DNA of 14,011 nt from Chloroflexota bacterium (GCA_022563275.1 JADFNR010000091.1:1-14011); one strand, 5' to 3'; positions 1-7,759 are shown, counted from the first letter of the stretch. Notes: a model not told the origin generated them from the sequence alone. Translations and numbers: made by a program.

Positions 1-67
1 GTTCGACGGAGCTCACCACGAACGGTTGACCTTAGCGATTATCTCCAAAACCAGGGATGATTCTGAC

Positions 68-1258
68 TCAGTCCGACTGGACCTGGTTCTCGGTGCGCAC
101 CGAGAGGCCATAGATCTTGATGAATCCCTCGGCCGAGCTGTGGTCGAACTCGTCCGCGCGGTCATAGGTCGCCAGGCCGTAGTTGTATAGGGACTTGGCC
201 GCCTGACGTCCCACCACGGTACAGGTCCCTTTGTGCAGCCGCACCCGGATGTCGCCGGTAACGAACCGCTGGGTGCTCTGGACGTAGGCGTTCAGGTCGG
301 CCCGGTGGGCGGTGAACCACAGGCCGTTATAGATCACGTCGGCGTATTCCTGGGCGATGCGGGCCTTGGTGCGGGCCTGGTCCTTGGTCAGGGTCATAGC
401 CTCCAGCGCGGTATGGGCCGTGTGCAGCAGCGTGGCCGCCGGGCACTCGTAGATCTCCCGGGACTTGATGCCCACCAGACGGTTCTCCACGTGGTCGATA
501 CGCCCGATGCCGTGGCCGCCGGCCAGGGTGTTCAGGTGATTTATCAGGTCGGTCCCGGCCATGCTCTCGCCGTCCACCGCCGTGGGCACGCCGCACTGGA
601 AATGAATCTCAACGTAGGCCGGCTCGTCCGGCGTGTCCGCCACCGGGCTGGTCCAGGCGTAAGCGTCTTCGGGAGGTTCCAACCAGGGGTCTTCCAGTTC
701 TCCGGCCTCCACGCTCCGGCCCCACAGGTTCTCGTCGGTGGAGAACCGGCTGCTGTGGGCATCGATGGGCAGGTCGCGCGCTTGGCCGTATTCGATCTCG
801 TCTTCCCGGCTCATGCCCCAGTCACGTATGGGAGCGATGACATCGATATCCGGCCCCAGGGCGGCGATGCCCACCTCCAGGCGAACCTGGTCGTTGCCCT
901 TGCCGGTGCAGCCATGGGCGATGGCGTAGGCGTCATGCTGTCTCGCCGCTTCCACCAGGTAGCGGGCGATCAGAGGGCGTCCCAGGGCCGTGGCCAGCGG
1001 ATACTGTTCCTCATAGATCGTCCCGGCCTGAAGTGACGGGAACAGGAACTCGTTGACCAGGGTTTCCTTGCCATCCACGGTCAGGGCCTCCACGGCGCCG
1101 ATGCTCAGCGCCCGCTGGCGGATGGACTCCAGGTCCACCATGCCCAAGTCGACGGTCAGGGTGATTATGTCTGCGTCGTACTTCTCCTGCAGCCACGGGA
1201 CCGCCACGGTGGTGTCCAACCCCCCGCTGTAGGCCAGCACGATTTTTTGTTTCGCCAT
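68..1258 (-). CDS. argG: Argininosuccinate synthase
   Basis: This cytoplasmic enzyme joins citrulline and aspartate using ATP to give argininosuccinate, AMP and pyrophosphate, the penultimate step of arginine synthesis. The 396-residue protein has the usual family length and is complete. Near the N-terminus it carries the PP-loop motif SGGLDTT (residues 11-17), which binds ATP pyrophosphate. A second conserved segment, HGCTGKGNDQVR (115-126), is typical of the ATP/aspartate site. YPLATALGRPLIA (86-98) is also characteristic of the family. The ATG start gives the normal MAKQKIVLAYSGG beginning. I see no good Shine-Dalgarno: the closest purine run, GGGAG, is 14 bases upstream. It is the last arg gene of the minus-strand cluster, 173 bp after argD, with a palindromic repeat in that gap. 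The partner argH is not visible; it may lie beyond the left edge. Confidence 0.97.
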   Translation of the reverse strand: MAKQKIVLAYSGGLDTTVAVPWLQEKYDADIITLTVDLGMVDLESIRQRALSIGAVEALTVDGKETLVNEFLFPSLQAGTIYEEQYPLATALGRPLIARYLVEAARQHDAYAIAHGCTGKGNDQVRLEVGIAALGPDIDVIAPIRDWGMSREDEIEYGQARDLPIDAHSSRFSTDENLWGRSVEAGELEDPWLEPPEDAYAWTSPVADTPDEPAYVEIHFQCGVPTAVDGESMAGTDLINHLNTLAGGHGIGRIDHVENRLVGIKSREIYECPAATLLHTAHTALEAMTLTKDQARTKARIAQEYADVIYNGLWFTAHRADLNAYVQSTQRFVTGDIRVRLHKGTCTVVGRQAAKSLYNYGLATYDRADEFDHSSAEGFIKIYGLSVRTENQVQSD

Positions 1259-1431
1259 TTTTTGTTAGGTCGCTCCCGGTATAGCGCAAGCACTAGTTCC
1301 TGATAGATTTGTTGCTAAACGCGACGCCCCCATCCTAACCTTCCCCCGAACGGGGGAAGGGACTTTTTCTCTCCCCCTCGAGGGGGAGAGTTAGAGTGGG
1401 GGAGAAATAGTGATCGTCAGTTTACCTCGTT
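1259..1431. other. Intergenic region argD-argG with palindromic repeat
   Basis: This 173-bp gap separates the argD stop from the argG start on the minus strand. Its centre is occupied by the nested palindrome annotated at 1327-1402. The part next to argG (1259-1326) is AT-richer and contains a weak minus-strand TATACC box at 1278-1283, with no convincing -35 element. I see no ORF in it. Whether argG has its own promoter or is read from upstream cannot be decided from the sequence. Confidence 0.6.
1327..1402. repeat. 76-bp nested palindrome, REP/MITE-like element
   Basis: The whole element is an imperfect inverted repeat. CCCCCA (1327-1332) and AAC (1337-1339) on the left mirror GTT (1390-1392) and TGGGGG (1397-1402) on the right. 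Inside are two perfect palindromes. The first, 1339-1360, has arms CCTTCCCCCG and CGGGGGAAGG around AA. The second, 1369-1390, has arms CTCTCCCC and GGGGAGAG around the CTCGAG centre. On the plus strand the first hairpin is followed by a run of five T (1364-1368), so it resembles an intrinsic terminator in that direction, yet no plus-strand gene ends here. Read in the argD-to-argG direction neither hairpin has a U tract. The modular architecture is like that of dispersed palindromic repeats in many bacterial genomes. Copy number cannot be judged because only one copy is in this window. Confidence 0.7.
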
Positions 1432-2622
1432 CTAGATCGTCGCCAGGGCGTTGCCCAGGCGCTCCAACGCCTCATCGATCTCTTCCTTGGTGACAGTCAG
1501 GGGCGGCATGAAGCGGATGGTGGTGGGCCTGGGCGCGTTCAGCAGGACGCCGGCCTCGTTGGCGGCGGTCAGCACCTGGCCGGAGATCTCGCTCTCGAAG
1601 TCCATGGCCGCCAGCAGGCCTTTGCCGCGAATCTCCGAGACGAACGAGAAGCGGTCCTTCAGGTCGTTCAACCGGCCAAGCAGATAGGGCTCCATCTCCT
1701 TGGTCTTGGCGGGGATGTCGTTGTCGATGAGGAACTTGGTCCCCGCGTAGGCGGCGGCGGTGGTGAGCATGTTGCCGCCGAAGGTCGAGCCGTGGTCGCC
1801 GGGCACCAGGGCCATGCAGTGTTCCTTGGACAGGAACGCGCCGATGGGAACGCCGTAGCCCAGGCCCTTGGCCAGGGTCATGACGTCGGGCTCGATGCCG
1901 TATTCCTGGTATCCGAACAGGCTGCCCAAGCGGCCCATGCCGGTCTGCACTTCGTCCAGGATCAGCAGGATCCCCTGCTTGTCGCACCATTCCCGGACCC
2001 GCTTCAGGTAATCGTCGGCTGGGATCACCACGCCGGCCTCGCCCTGCACCGGCTCGATCATCACCGCCGCCGTCTGGTCGGTGGTGGCGTTCATGATCGC
2101 CTCAACGTCGTTGTAATCGACGTGGACGAACCCGGGCAGCAAGGGAGTGAAATTCGCCTGGTAGGCGGGCTGGCCGGTGGCGGCCAATGTGCCCATGGTG
2201 CGGCCGTGGAAGGAGTTCAGGGCCGTGATGATCTCAAAGGCGCCGTCGCGGTTCAGCTTGCCGTAACGCCGGGCCAGCTTCATGGCCCCTTCGTTAGCCT
2301 CGGCCCCGCTGTTGCCGAAGAAGACCAGGTCCAGGGCGCTGTTCTCGATCAGGGTCTCGGCAAGTTGAAGTTGGGGCACGCTGTAGAACTGGTTGGAGAC
2401 CTGCATCAGCGTCGCGGCCTGGTCGGCGATGGCCTTGGTCACCACCGGGTGGCAGTGGCCCAACTGGTTCACGGCCCAACCGGCCACGAAGTCCAGATAC
2501 TCTTTGCCGTCGGCGTCCCAGGCGCGGGTGCCTTCGCCCCTGACCAGCACCACCGGCTGGCGGCGCACCGTCTGGGCGTAATATTTCTTCTCAACGTCGA
2601 TCCAGTCGCTGCTCTTGGTCAT
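1432..2622 (-). CDS. argD: Acetylornithine aminotransferase
   Basis: This PLP-dependent class III aminotransferase converts N-acetylglutamate semialdehyde and glutamate to N2-acetylornithine and 2-oxoglutarate in the arginine pathway. The protein has 396 residues, the usual length. It shows GNSGAEANEGAMKLARR (103-119), which binds the cofactor phosphate, a Phe-His-Gly-Arg segment (138-141), and DEVQTGMGR (223-231), whose aspartate contacts the pyridine nitrogen. The Schiff-base lysine is K252 in TLAKGLGYGVPIGAF. The start is an ATG in a strong context: GGGAGGAG lies just upstream, inside the last codons of the UPF0182 gene. The ATG overlaps the UPF0182 stop as ATGA, so the two genes are probably translationally coupled. 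Such enzymes can also act on succinyl-diaminopimelate or GABA, but the arg neighbours make acetylornithine the likely substrate. Confidence 0.95.
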   Translation of the reverse strand: MTKSSDWIDVEKKYYAQTVRRQPVVLVRGEGTRAWDADGKEYLDFVAGWAVNQLGHCHPVVTKAIADQAATLMQVSNQFYSVPQLQLAETLIENSALDLVFFGNSGAEANEGAMKLARRYGKLNRDGAFEIITALNSFHGRTMGTLAATGQPAYQANFTPLLPGFVHVDYNDVEAIMNATTDQTAAVMIEPVQGEAGVVIPADDYLKRVREWCDKQGILLILDEVQTGMGRLGSLFGYQEYGIEPDVMTLAKGLGYGVPIGAFLSKEHCMALVPGDHGSTFGGNMLTTAAAYAGTKFLIDNDIPAKTKEMEPYLLGRLNDLKDRFSFVSEIRGKGLLAAMDFESEISGQVLTAANEAGVLLNAPRPTTIRFMPPLTVTKEEIDEALERLGNALATI

Positions 2623-5360
2623 TGCGGGTCTCCTCCCGATGATTCGCCCAACGAATCTCTTAAACGTTCCACAGCCTCTTGAAGCTCTTTCAAGGCCTCG
2701 TCCAGTCCAGTGACCGCTTCCTCGATCTTCCGCAGGTCTGCCGGACCCGGGGCCGGCCGGCCGTCCCCGCCCACAGGCTCACTAATGAGAGGCTCCCCAC
2801 CTTCCAGCAGCATGGCCAATCCTTCGCCGACGCTGTCCGCCATCACGACGTTGCTGCCGTCGGCCAGGATCACCTTCTTAAGCTCCGGAAATGCCAACCC
2901 TTCCGACTGGAGATACAAAGGCTCCACATAGATTATCGCATCGCCCACCGGTATGACCAGTAGCTGGCCCCGGACGATCCGGGACCCGGGCCCTTCCCCT
3001 CCCCATAAGGTGAATTGCTGGGATATTAGCGGGTCGTTCTCGATCCGGGCTTCCACCTGACTGGGCCCGTGGACCTGGAGGTCTTTGGGCACTATGAAGG
3101 CATTCAGCTTGCCGTAGTGGACACCGTCGTTCCGGGCCGTTAGCCAACCAACCAGGTTCTTCTTCCCGCCGGCGGGACTGAACGGCAACATTAACACAAA
3201 CTCTTCGCGGTCGCCGCCGGGCATCTGTAAGATCAGGTAGTAGGGATGGACCTCGACCCCTCGTCTGCCGAAGCGGCTGTCCTCGGGTATGGCCCACTGG
3301 TCCGCCTGGTTGAAGAACACCTGGGGATCGGTGATGTGATAGCGCAGGTACATATCGGCCTGCGCCGAGAAAAGTCCGTTGGGATACCGGATGTGGGCTT
3401 GGAGACCGGCCGGCATCCGGTCGAAGTCCATGAACAGGCCGGGGAAGGCGCGTCGGTACATCTGTAGCAGCGGATCGCCGGGGTCCATGACATAGATGGT
3501 CACCTCTCCGCTAAAGGCATCGACGACCGCCTTGACGCTGTTGCGGATGTAGTTGAAGCCGTCTTCCGTGAGCAGGGTCGAATAAGGGTAGCGGCTGGTC
3601 GTCGTGAAGGCGTCCTGCAGCCACCACAATTTGCCCGCTTGGTCCACCACCGGGTACGGATCGGTGTCCATGGTCAAGAAGGGCGCCAGCGCCTGCACCC
3701 GCCGGCTGATCTGCCGGCGGTACTGGATGCGGGTGCCGGATACGATCTGGTCGCTGAGCAGTATGTTGATGTCGGCGAATTGCCAGGCATAGGCCAGCCG
3801 CCGGAAGGTTGAACCCAGGCTCACCCCGCCCAGACCGTCATAATGGACGGCGCTTCCCGATGGGCCTATCTCCGGAGCTGAACTGTTCACGATGGCGAAG
3901 GGCGCCGGGGATTCCCCGTAGTACAGCTCAGGCTTGGTTATGGGAATCTCCCCGCGGATGGGAATGTCCTGGATGAAGAATTCGGGCCGCCCTTCTTCGG
4001 GAGTGAAGCCGGTGGCCGGGCTCATGGCGACGCCGTAGCCATGGGTGTACTGGAGTCGGCGGTTCACCCAGTTGTTGGCATCCGGGGGCAGGTTGTCCGG
4101 GTCCAACTCCCGTGCCGCCAGCAGCACCTGCCGCAGCCGTCCATCCACGATGTAACGGTCCGAATCCATGTTCAAGAAGTTGTAATACAGCTCCATGAAC
4201 TGGAGTTGGTTATAGGCGTCTTGCAACGGTTCTACGTCCCACAACCGAATATTCTCAAGGACCACTTGATTTTCGGCCACCACGCTGGCATCCAGATCAC
4301 CGATCGCCGGCAGCGCGATCTCTTCCACGAGGTCCAACTGATAGGCGGCCCGGGTGGCCTCGATGTTCCGCTCGATGTAGACCCGCTCCCGTTCAAACTG
4401 GTTGGGGTCCACCTGGAAGCGTTGGAATAGGGCTGGATAGGCCAGGTTGGCCAGAAGGACCATGATGATCCAGAGACTGAAGGAGCCAATCATCAGCCGG
4501 AGACCGCCGAAATAATGGCTAACGAAGAATGCCCCGGCGCCCAGGGCGGCGATGACGGTCATCAACCAGAGCACCGGTATGCGGGCGTGGATGTCGGCGT
4601 AACCCGCCCCGGCCACCAGACCGCCCGGCGACAGGACCAGTTCGTAGATGGCCAAAACGTGACCGGCGCCGATGCTCAACATCAAAAGGCCGCCCAGTAT
4701 CCCAATATGCTTCAGCATCCGTGGCGCCAGGAAAAAGTTCAGGCCCCTAAGCCCGTAGATGCCGGCATAGAGGAACAACGACATCACAACGGACGTGATC
4801 AGGATGCCCATGACCCAACTCTGGATGAAATTGAGCATCCGCAGGGTCACGATGAAGAATGAAAGGTCCCGGCCGAATTCGGGGTCGGAAACCCCAAAGG
4901 AGACCTTATTCAAGAACAGCAGAAAGACCTCCCAGCGCCCCGACGCCGCCGAACCGAAGATGGGCGCGGCGGTCAGGACGGTGATGACCACGGCCAACAC
5001 CAAGAAAGCCCGCAACAGACGCAGCGTATCGTCGGTCACGGGGAGGGTTGACGGGCCGCGTGAGAACCGGAAGGTGAAATAGAAATTGACGATCAGGGCT
5101 GCCGCGGTCACCGCCGTCCCGCCAACAAAGAGCCAGATCTTCATCACCAGTATCTTGGTGAATACCGCCCGGTAACCCAGCTCGCCGTACCACAGCCAAT
5201 CCGTATACACCGTCCGCAGCCACCATAGGACCAAGAAGGTGAAGAGCAGGCCCACGGCGACGAGTAAGCCATTGCGGACCCGCCCCAGGACAACAGCCGA
5301 TACCCCCGGCAGGTCCGGGCCTTCAGGCCGGTCGGCGTCATTCGTCAGATCTTGGCTCAT
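2619..5360 (-). CDS. UPF0182 family integral membrane protein
   Basis: This 913-residue protein belongs to UPF0182 (COG1615), a family of large membrane proteins without an established function. I see about seven hydrophobic helices in the N-terminal third, near residues 29-49, 75-96, 117-135, 178-200, 217-240, 262-283 and 288-310. The family-typical stretch TVYTDWLWYGELGYRAVF follows the first helix. After about residue 315 the chain is hydrophilic, starting with a charged segment (FERERVYIERNIEATRAAY) and continuing as a long, probably extracytoplasmic domain. The last 50 residues, after a Pro/Gly-rich linker, are a heptad-like coiled coil (about 870-902). It lies 51 bp after argB and overlaps argD by four bases. 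The ATG at 5360 lacks a clear Shine-Dalgarno, but a promoter-like pair ends close upstream. Its position inside an arginine cluster is unusual; transport or membrane sensing would be speculation. Confidence 0.9.
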   Translation of the reverse strand: MSQDLTNDADRPEGPDLPGVSAVVLGRVRNGLLVAVGLLFTFLVLWWLRTVYTDWLWYGELGYRAVFTKILVMKIWLFVGGTAVTAAALIVNFYFTFRFSRGPSTLPVTDDTLRLLRAFLVLAVVITVLTAAPIFGSAASGRWEVFLLFLNKVSFGVSDPEFGRDLSFFIVTLRMLNFIQSWVMGILITSVVMSLFLYAGIYGLRGLNFFLAPRMLKHIGILGGLLMLSIGAGHVLAIYELVLSPGGLVAGAGYADIHARIPVLWLMTVIAALGAGAFFVSHYFGGLRLMIGSFSLWIIMVLLANLAYPALFQRFQVDPNQFERERVYIERNIEATRAAYQLDLVEEIALPAIGDLDASVVAENQVVLENIRLWDVEPLQDAYNQLQFMELYYNFLNMDSDRYIVDGRLRQVLLAARELDPDNLPPDANNWVNRRLQYTHGYGVAMSPATGFTPEEGRPEFFIQDIPIRGEIPITKPELYYGESPAPFAIVNSSAPEIGPSGSAVHYDGLGGVSLGSTFRRLAYAWQFADINILLSDQIVSGTRIQYRRQISRRVQALAPFLTMDTDPYPVVDQAGKLWWLQDAFTTTSRYPYSTLLTEDGFNYIRNSVKAVVDAFSGEVTIYVMDPGDPLLQMYRRAFPGLFMDFDRMPAGLQAHIRYPNGLFSAQADMYLRYHITDPQVFFNQADQWAIPEDSRFGRRGVEVHPYYLILQMPGGDREEFVLMLPFSPAGGKKNLVGWLTARNDGVHYGKLNAFIVPKDLQVHGPSQVEARIENDPLISQQFTLWGGEGPGSRIVRGQLLVIPVGDAIIYVEPLYLQSEGLAFPELKKVILADGSNVVMADSVGEGLAMLLEGGEPLISEPVGGDGRPAPGPADLRKIEEAVTGLDEALKELQEAVERLRDSLGESSGGDPQ

Positions 5361-5381
5361 GATTTACGCAACTGCCGGGAT

Positions 5382-5410
5382 ATTATTGGCCGCGAAACTC
5401 GGCGTGTAAG
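5382..5410 (-). promoter_or_regulatory. Candidate promoter for the UPF0182-argD unit
   Basis: Read on the minus strand, CTTACA (5410-5405, four of six matches to TTGACA) is separated by exactly 17 bases from AATAAT (5387-5382, five of six matches to TATAAT). The predicted start is near 5375, giving a leader of about 15 bases before the UPF0182 ATG at 5360. The -35 box begins two bases after the argB stop codon, so this would be a secondary promoter within the arginine cluster. It is a sequence match only, with no experimental support. Confidence 0.45.
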
Positions 5411-5411
5411 A

Positions 5412-6254
5412 TCACCGCACATCGGCATTCCCGCGCCGGCGGGCGCTGCCGAAATCGCTGACAATGGTTGTCCCGCTGGAGTTGCCCTGCACGCATTCCA
5501 GCAACGCGTTGGGCTGCCGCCCATCGATGATGTTTGCCACAGGAGACCGTTCCAAAGCCCGCAGGCAGGCGGACAGCTTTGGAATCATGCCTCCTTGAAT
5601 CACCCCGGAGTTGAAAAGGATGTTGGCCCGGCGCCGGTCCAACCGTCTCATTACGCGGCCGCCGCCGTCCATGACACCGGCGACGTCGGTCAGGAAAATC
5701 AGCTGCTCGGCTTCCAGGGCGTAAGCCAGCTCTCCCGCGACAGTGTCGCCGTTGATGTTCAGCGGACTGCCCGCATGCTCGGAGCCATCGCGCACGTGTA
5801 CGCCGAGGGGCGCGATGATCGGTGTGAACCCGCTGTCCAGCAAAACCCTGATCAGATCGCTGTTCACGCTGGTTACCTCGCCGACGAACCCCAGTTCAGG
5901 GTTGCCGATCTTGGCTTCGATCATACTGCCGTCGATTCCGCTAAGGCCCACCGGCCGGCCTCCGAATTCCTGCATCAAGGAAACCAGTTCCTTGTTGATC
6001 AGTCCGGTGAGGACTGCTACCACTATCTCGAGGCTGGGCGCGTCGGTAACCCGCAGGCCGCCCACGAATCTGGGCGCCAGACCTTGACGCTGCATCCATT
6101 GGGAGATCACGTTACCGCCGCCGTGGACCACCACCACCTTTTGTCCTTGCTCCTGCAACCGGACCAGGTCCTTGAGGCTGGTGTCGTGACTTCCCAGGGT
6201 GCTGCCGCCGATCTTTACCACTATTGGGTGGTCAGAAGCCGGTTGGCCCGCCAA
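5412..6254 (-). CDS. argB: Acetylglutamate kinase
   Basis: This cytoplasmic enzyme phosphorylates N-acetylglutamate with ATP, the second step of arginine synthesis. I chose the TTG at 6254 (280 residues) because GGAGG stands five bases before it. The TTG at 6266 would add four residues but overlaps that site. Conserved residues are K14 in KIGGS, the glycine loop HGGG (44-47), R68 in GLRVTD (substrate binding), N166 and D170 in NINGD, TD (189-190) in the nucleotide-site segment LTDVAGV, and K226 in GGMIPK. These correspond to the catalytic Lys, Asn, Asp and Lys of the E. coli enzyme. Only 13 residues precede the first catalytic lysine. The chain therefore lacks the long N-terminal helix that builds the arginine-inhibited hexamers of cyclic-pathway enzymes. 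It follows argJ on the same strand after about 218 bp. Confidence 0.95.
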   Translation of the reverse strand: MAGQPASDHPIVVKIGGSTLGSHDTSLKDLVRLQEQGQKVVVVHGGGNVISQWMQRQGLAPRFVGGLRVTDAPSLEIVVAVLTGLINKELVSLMQEFGGRPVGLSGIDGSMIEAKIGNPELGFVGEVTSVNSDLIRVLLDSGFTPIIAPLGVHVRDGSEHAGSPLNINGDTVAGELAYALEAEQLIFLTDVAGVMDGGGRVMRRLDRRRANILFNSGVIQGGMIPKLSACLRALERSPVANIIDGRQPNALLECVQGNSSGTTIVSDFGSARRRGNADVR

Positions 6255-6472
6255 TCCTTCCTCCAAACGAAAAAACTCAGATCAAGATAAAGTCGAATGG
6301 GTGTGGAATCGGCTGCCGAAAGGGGACCGTAAATGCCGCCGGAAAAGCAATCAGACTGCCACTGGCCCCGCCATCGGGTACGGCCGTCCCACGCCCGAAT
6401 GTTTAATGGGAGATCGGACGCAAACGTGTACGCGAGCAGGGGCTCAAGCCGATGCCGGTGACAAAGGCCAAG
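6255..6472. other. Intergenic region argJ-argB
   Basis: These 218 bases lie between the argJ stop and the preferred argB start. They contain the argB ribosome binding site and, on the minus strand, a run of six T about 20 bases before the start codon. No hairpin of convincing strength precedes that T run, so I do not call a terminator. Only weak minus-strand -10-like sequences are present (for example TATCTT upstream of argB) and no paired -35. I see no credible ORF. Confidence 0.5.
6260..6264 (-). promoter_or_regulatory. Ribosome binding site deciding the argB start
   Basis: GGAGG on the minus strand (6264-6260) is followed by the five-base spacer AAGGA and then TTG at 6254-6252. The alternative TTG at 6266-6264 shares a base with this element and could not use it. 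The spacing therefore favours the shorter 280-residue ArgB. Confidence 0.7.
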
Positions 6473-7693
6473 CTAAGTGGTGTAGGCACTGTTGATGACC
6501 ACATACTCTTCGGTGAGGTCGCAGCCCCAGGCAGTGGCTTGACCGTCGGCAAGATTTAGATTGACCCCGAATGTGACCTCTTCGCCACGCATCAGAGCGA
6601 CCACGGCGTCCCGGTGGAAGGGCACCGGCCTGCCCGCTTCCATGATGCACACGCCGTTGATGTAAAGATCGATCTTCGACTCGACAGTCTCGGCCCCGCT
6701 ACGGCCCAGCGCCATGATCAACCGGCCCCAGTTGGGGTCGGCCCCGTATACCGCTGATTTGACCAATAGCGACGAGGTGATGGTCTTGGCCGCCATCCGG
6801 GCGTCGGCTAGGTTCCGGGCGCCCCGGACCTCGGCCACGATCAATCTAGTGGCGCCCTCGCCGTCCTGGGCCAACTGGCGGGTCAACTGGACCAAGACCT
6901 CGGCCAAGGCCTCTTTGAACAGGTCGGCGTCGGCGTTTCCGGGGGATATGGGAGTGTTCCCCGCGGCCCCATTGGCCAGGACCACCAGGCTGTCGTTGGT
7001 GCTGGTGTCGCCGTCGATGTCCAGCATGTTCAGGGTGTCGTCGGCGATGTCCGGCAATATTGAACGCAGGTAGTCCTGCTCGACCGCGCCGTCAGTGGTC
7101 ACGAAGCAGAGCATGGTCGCCATGTTGGGGTGAATCATCCCGGAACCCTTGGCCACGCCGCAGATATTGATCTCGACGCCTCCCAGGTTGACCGAAACAC
7201 CGGCTTCCTTGGTCCGGGTGTCGGTGGTCATCATGGCCCGGGCCAGTGAGTTGCCGCCTTCTTCCGCGAGCTCAATCTCGTCGACCCCTTTCTTGATCAA
7301 CGTCATGGGCAGTTCAACGCCGATAACGCCGGTGCTAAAGACCAGAACTTCATCGGGTTTCACGCCCAGTCCAACGGCGGCCACGGCGGCCATCTCCTTG
7401 GCGTCGATGTAGCCTTGTTCACCCACGCCCGCGTTGGCGATGCCCGAATTGACCACCAGGCCCCGCACCGGCCGTCCCGCCGCCAGGGTCTCACGGTTCA
7501 CGGTCACCGATGGTGACACCAGGCTGCTCTTGGTGAACACCCCAGCCACCGAGCATGGGGTATCGGATAAGAGCAGCCCCATGTCCATCTTGTCTTCGGA
7601 GTAGGTCTTGATGCCCACGTAGGTGCCCCCGGCTCGAAAGCCTCGGGCGGTGGTTATGGTGCCGCCTTCCACGCGGGTGATTGGGCCGGGCAT
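6473..7693 (-). CDS. argJ: Glutamate N-acetyltransferase / amino-acid acetyltransferase
   Basis: ArgJ transfers the acetyl group from N2-acetylornithine to glutamate, giving ornithine and N-acetylglutamate. This makes the pathway cyclic; some members also use acetyl-CoA. The precursor has 406 residues, the normal length, and is an N-terminal-nucleophile protein that cleaves itself. The cleavage motif KGSGMIHPNMATML is intact (182-195), so cut between A192 and T193 gives a beta chain whose N-terminal threonine is the nucleophile. The oxyanion-hole segment STGVIG (120-125) and the C-terminal NSAYTT, which closes the active site, are also present. The usual NSGNANA segment reads NSGIANA (82-88), a substitution I note without knowing its effect. 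The start is ATG with AAAGGAAGG about six bases upstream. It is the first arg gene of the cluster; argC, commonly its neighbour, is absent. Monofunctional or bifunctional activity cannot be told from sequence. Confidence 0.95.
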   Translation of the reverse strand: MPGPITRVEGGTITTARGFRAGGTYVGIKTYSEDKMDMGLLLSDTPCSVAGVFTKSSLVSPSVTVNRETLAAGRPVRGLVVNSGIANAGVGEQGYIDAKEMAAVAAVGLGVKPDEVLVFSTGVIGVELPMTLIKKGVDEIELAEEGGNSLARAMMTTDTRTKEAGVSVNLGGVEINICGVAKGSGMIHPNMATMLCFVTTDGAVEQDYLRSILPDIADDTLNMLDIDGDTSTNDSLVVLANGAAGNTPISPGNADADLFKEALAEVLVQLTRQLAQDGEGATRLIVAEVRGARNLADARMAAKTITSSLLVKSAVYGADPNWGRLIMALGRSGAETVESKIDLYINGVCIMEAGRPVPFHRDAVVALMRGEEVTFGVNLNLADGQATAWGCDLTEEYVVINSAYTT

Positions 7694-7750
7694 GGGCTAC
7701 CTTCCTTTATGGATCATATCGAGTTTTTATCCGTGCCTGAGCAAGCACCG

Positions 7751-7759
7751 AGTATATCA
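7751..7759 (-). promoter_or_regulatory. argJ: Candidate extended -10 promoter of argJ
   Basis: On the minus strand the sequence TGATATACT (7759-7751) contains TATACT, five of six matches to the -10 consensus, preceded by the TGn motif of extended -10 promoters. No good -35 hexamer lies at the normal distance, as is common for extended -10 promoters. The predicted start near 7744 leaves a leader of about 50 bases before the argJ ATG at 7693. Confidence 0.5.

Noticed and set aside
1..19. Possible GTG start of a further minus-strand gene (argH?) at the left edge
   Set aside because: Tandem GTG codons (19-14) lead into an open frame, but only a few codons are visible and no good ribosome binding site is placed before them.
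233..1036. Long plus-strand ORF opposite argG
   Set aside because: It lies wholly antisense to a well supported argG. Its translation is rich in Gly, Val, His and Gln, as expected for a GC-rich shadow frame, and shows no family motif.
1792..2682. 296-codon plus-strand ORF opposite argD
   Set aside because: It is antisense to argD and runs past its start into the UPF0182 gene. It has shadow-type composition, no ribosome binding site and no recognisable domain.
5352..6290. 312-codon plus-strand ORF opposite argB
   Set aside because: It is antisense to argB, whose catalytic residues are all intact. The translation has no recognisable motif.
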